Shown here one piece after another: positions 62,641 through 62,839 of a stretch of DNA of 62,839 bases. The stretch is taken from assembly GCA_018369555.1 (NCBI GenBank), contig JAGZCC010000005.1, positions 1 through 62,839 on the forward strand, read 5' to 3'. A program made the translations under genes and the position numbers. The stretch's first letter is position 1, and every line of letters begins with the position of its first letter. Under the pieces are notes generated by a model that saw nothing but the letters and a program-made list of their open reading frames with translations, was not told where the DNA came from and made no database searches. Origin of the DNA: Thomasclavelia spiroformis. Its GTDB lineage: Bacteria > Bacillota_I > Bacilli_A > Erysipelotrichales > Coprobacillaceae.

Positions 62641-62839
62641 ATGAGTTTAAGTAAAAAATTTAAAATGAAAAAATTATTGGCACTAACATTAGCTGCATTT
62701 ATGTCTTTTACTGCTGTAACTGCTATGCCGCTACAACCAATTAATGCGGTAGAAGAACCTGTTAGTTTAGAACGTCAGCTAATTCCATTACCAGTAGACT
62801 ATGAAACGACTCAAGATAAGTTTACAGTCAGTGAAGATA
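62641..62839 (+). CDS. Secreted protein, N-terminal fragment (possible glycoside hydrolase)
   Basis: 66 codons visible; the gene runs past the window end. A signal peptide is clear (basic MSLSKKFKMKK, core LLALTLAAFMSFTAVTA, cleavage likely near INA). After it, LERQLIPLPVDYETTQDKFT resembles the start of the non-catalytic N-terminal domain of GH20/GH84 hexosaminidases, such as hyaluronidases (IPLP then a short beta-strand). That guess rests on about 20 residues. GAGAAAGGCAA precedes the ATG. The 248 nt upstream (62393-62640) are AT-rich, with GGAGGCG at 62567 but no clear ORF. Confidence 0.7.
   Translation, partial: MSLSKKFKMKKLLALTLAAFMSFTAVTAMPLQPINAVEEPVSLERQLIPLPVDYETTQDKFTVSED

Noticed and set aside
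1..62839. CRISPR array, tRNA or rRNA genes
   Set aside because: No regularly spaced repeats and no T-arm-like or rRNA-conserved stretch were noticed on reading both strands.

Overview
The window comes from an AT-rich, low-GC Firmicute. The conserved S10-spc-alpha order, zinc-type S14 and L36, AAGGAGG-like ribosome binding sites, TGA used as a stop and very AT-rich codon use all fit this. The gene set (DUF5685-DnaJ-Hsp70 cluster, PepSY two-component operon, NfnAB, lactococcin-972-type exporter) points to a gut anaerobe of the Erysipelotrichia, perhaps near Thomasclavelia (Clostridium) ramosa. That placement is inference; no rRNA lies in the window.

Region by region. 1-1680: a decayed IS21-type insertion sequence (istB and istA remnants, minus strand) behind a terminator. 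1849-16512: a promoter, a structured leader and the complete S10-spc-alpha ribosomal operon from rpsJ to rplQ, including secY, adk, map, infA and rpoA, closed by a palindromic terminator. 16516-19755: a promoter, then the ECF vitamin-transporter energising module (ecfA1-ecfA2-ecfT) and truA. 19948-23956: an uncharacterised protein, an alpha/beta-hydrolase-fold protein lacking its Ser nucleophile, an RpiR regulator and a threonine-aldolase-like enzyme. 24025-25587: HU, a DUF4230 membrane protein and PduL. 25788-29376: the c-di-AMP/cell-wall operon cdaA-cdaR-glmM. 29477-31446: a two-component system. 31447-31951: no intact gene; a long palindrome and a decayed coding remnant. 31952-33319: a MATE transporter.

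33487-37375 is the most unusual accessory block. A LytTR regulator with a degenerate receiver is followed by a 16-residue coupled leader ORF, a secreted-peptide gene split by two frame changes, a bacteriocin-associated membrane protein and its ABC ATPase. I read this as a lactococcin-972-type peptide export/immunity locus whose peptide gene is either broken or recoded. 37520-41708 is a chaperone cluster (zinc-ribbon membrane protein, DUF5685 protein, DnaJ-domain protein, Hsp70, and a membrane-anchored HEPN-like protein).

41824-46299: NAD biosynthesis (nadA-nadB-nadC) behind a good promoter that overlaps an inverted repeat, then a FAD-Rieske oxidoreductase. 46311-49150 (minus): queuosine genes queH, queA and tgt. 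49212-50700 (minus): a HAD phosphatase and a second LytTR regulator with a degenerate receiver. 50850-53086: NfnAB (NADH-dependent ferredoxin:NADP oxidoreductase). 53254-55799 (minus): a two-component system flanked by two PepSY proteins. 55919-56503: a flavodoxin-fold oxidoreductase gene cut by an in-frame TGA. 56591-59174: a YheO-type regulator, a CBS/DRTGG manganese pyrophosphatase and RqcP. 59201-60887 (minus): an ABC exporter. 61025-62392: M18 aminopeptidase. The window ends inside a secreted protein gene. No tRNA, rRNA or CRISPR array was seen.
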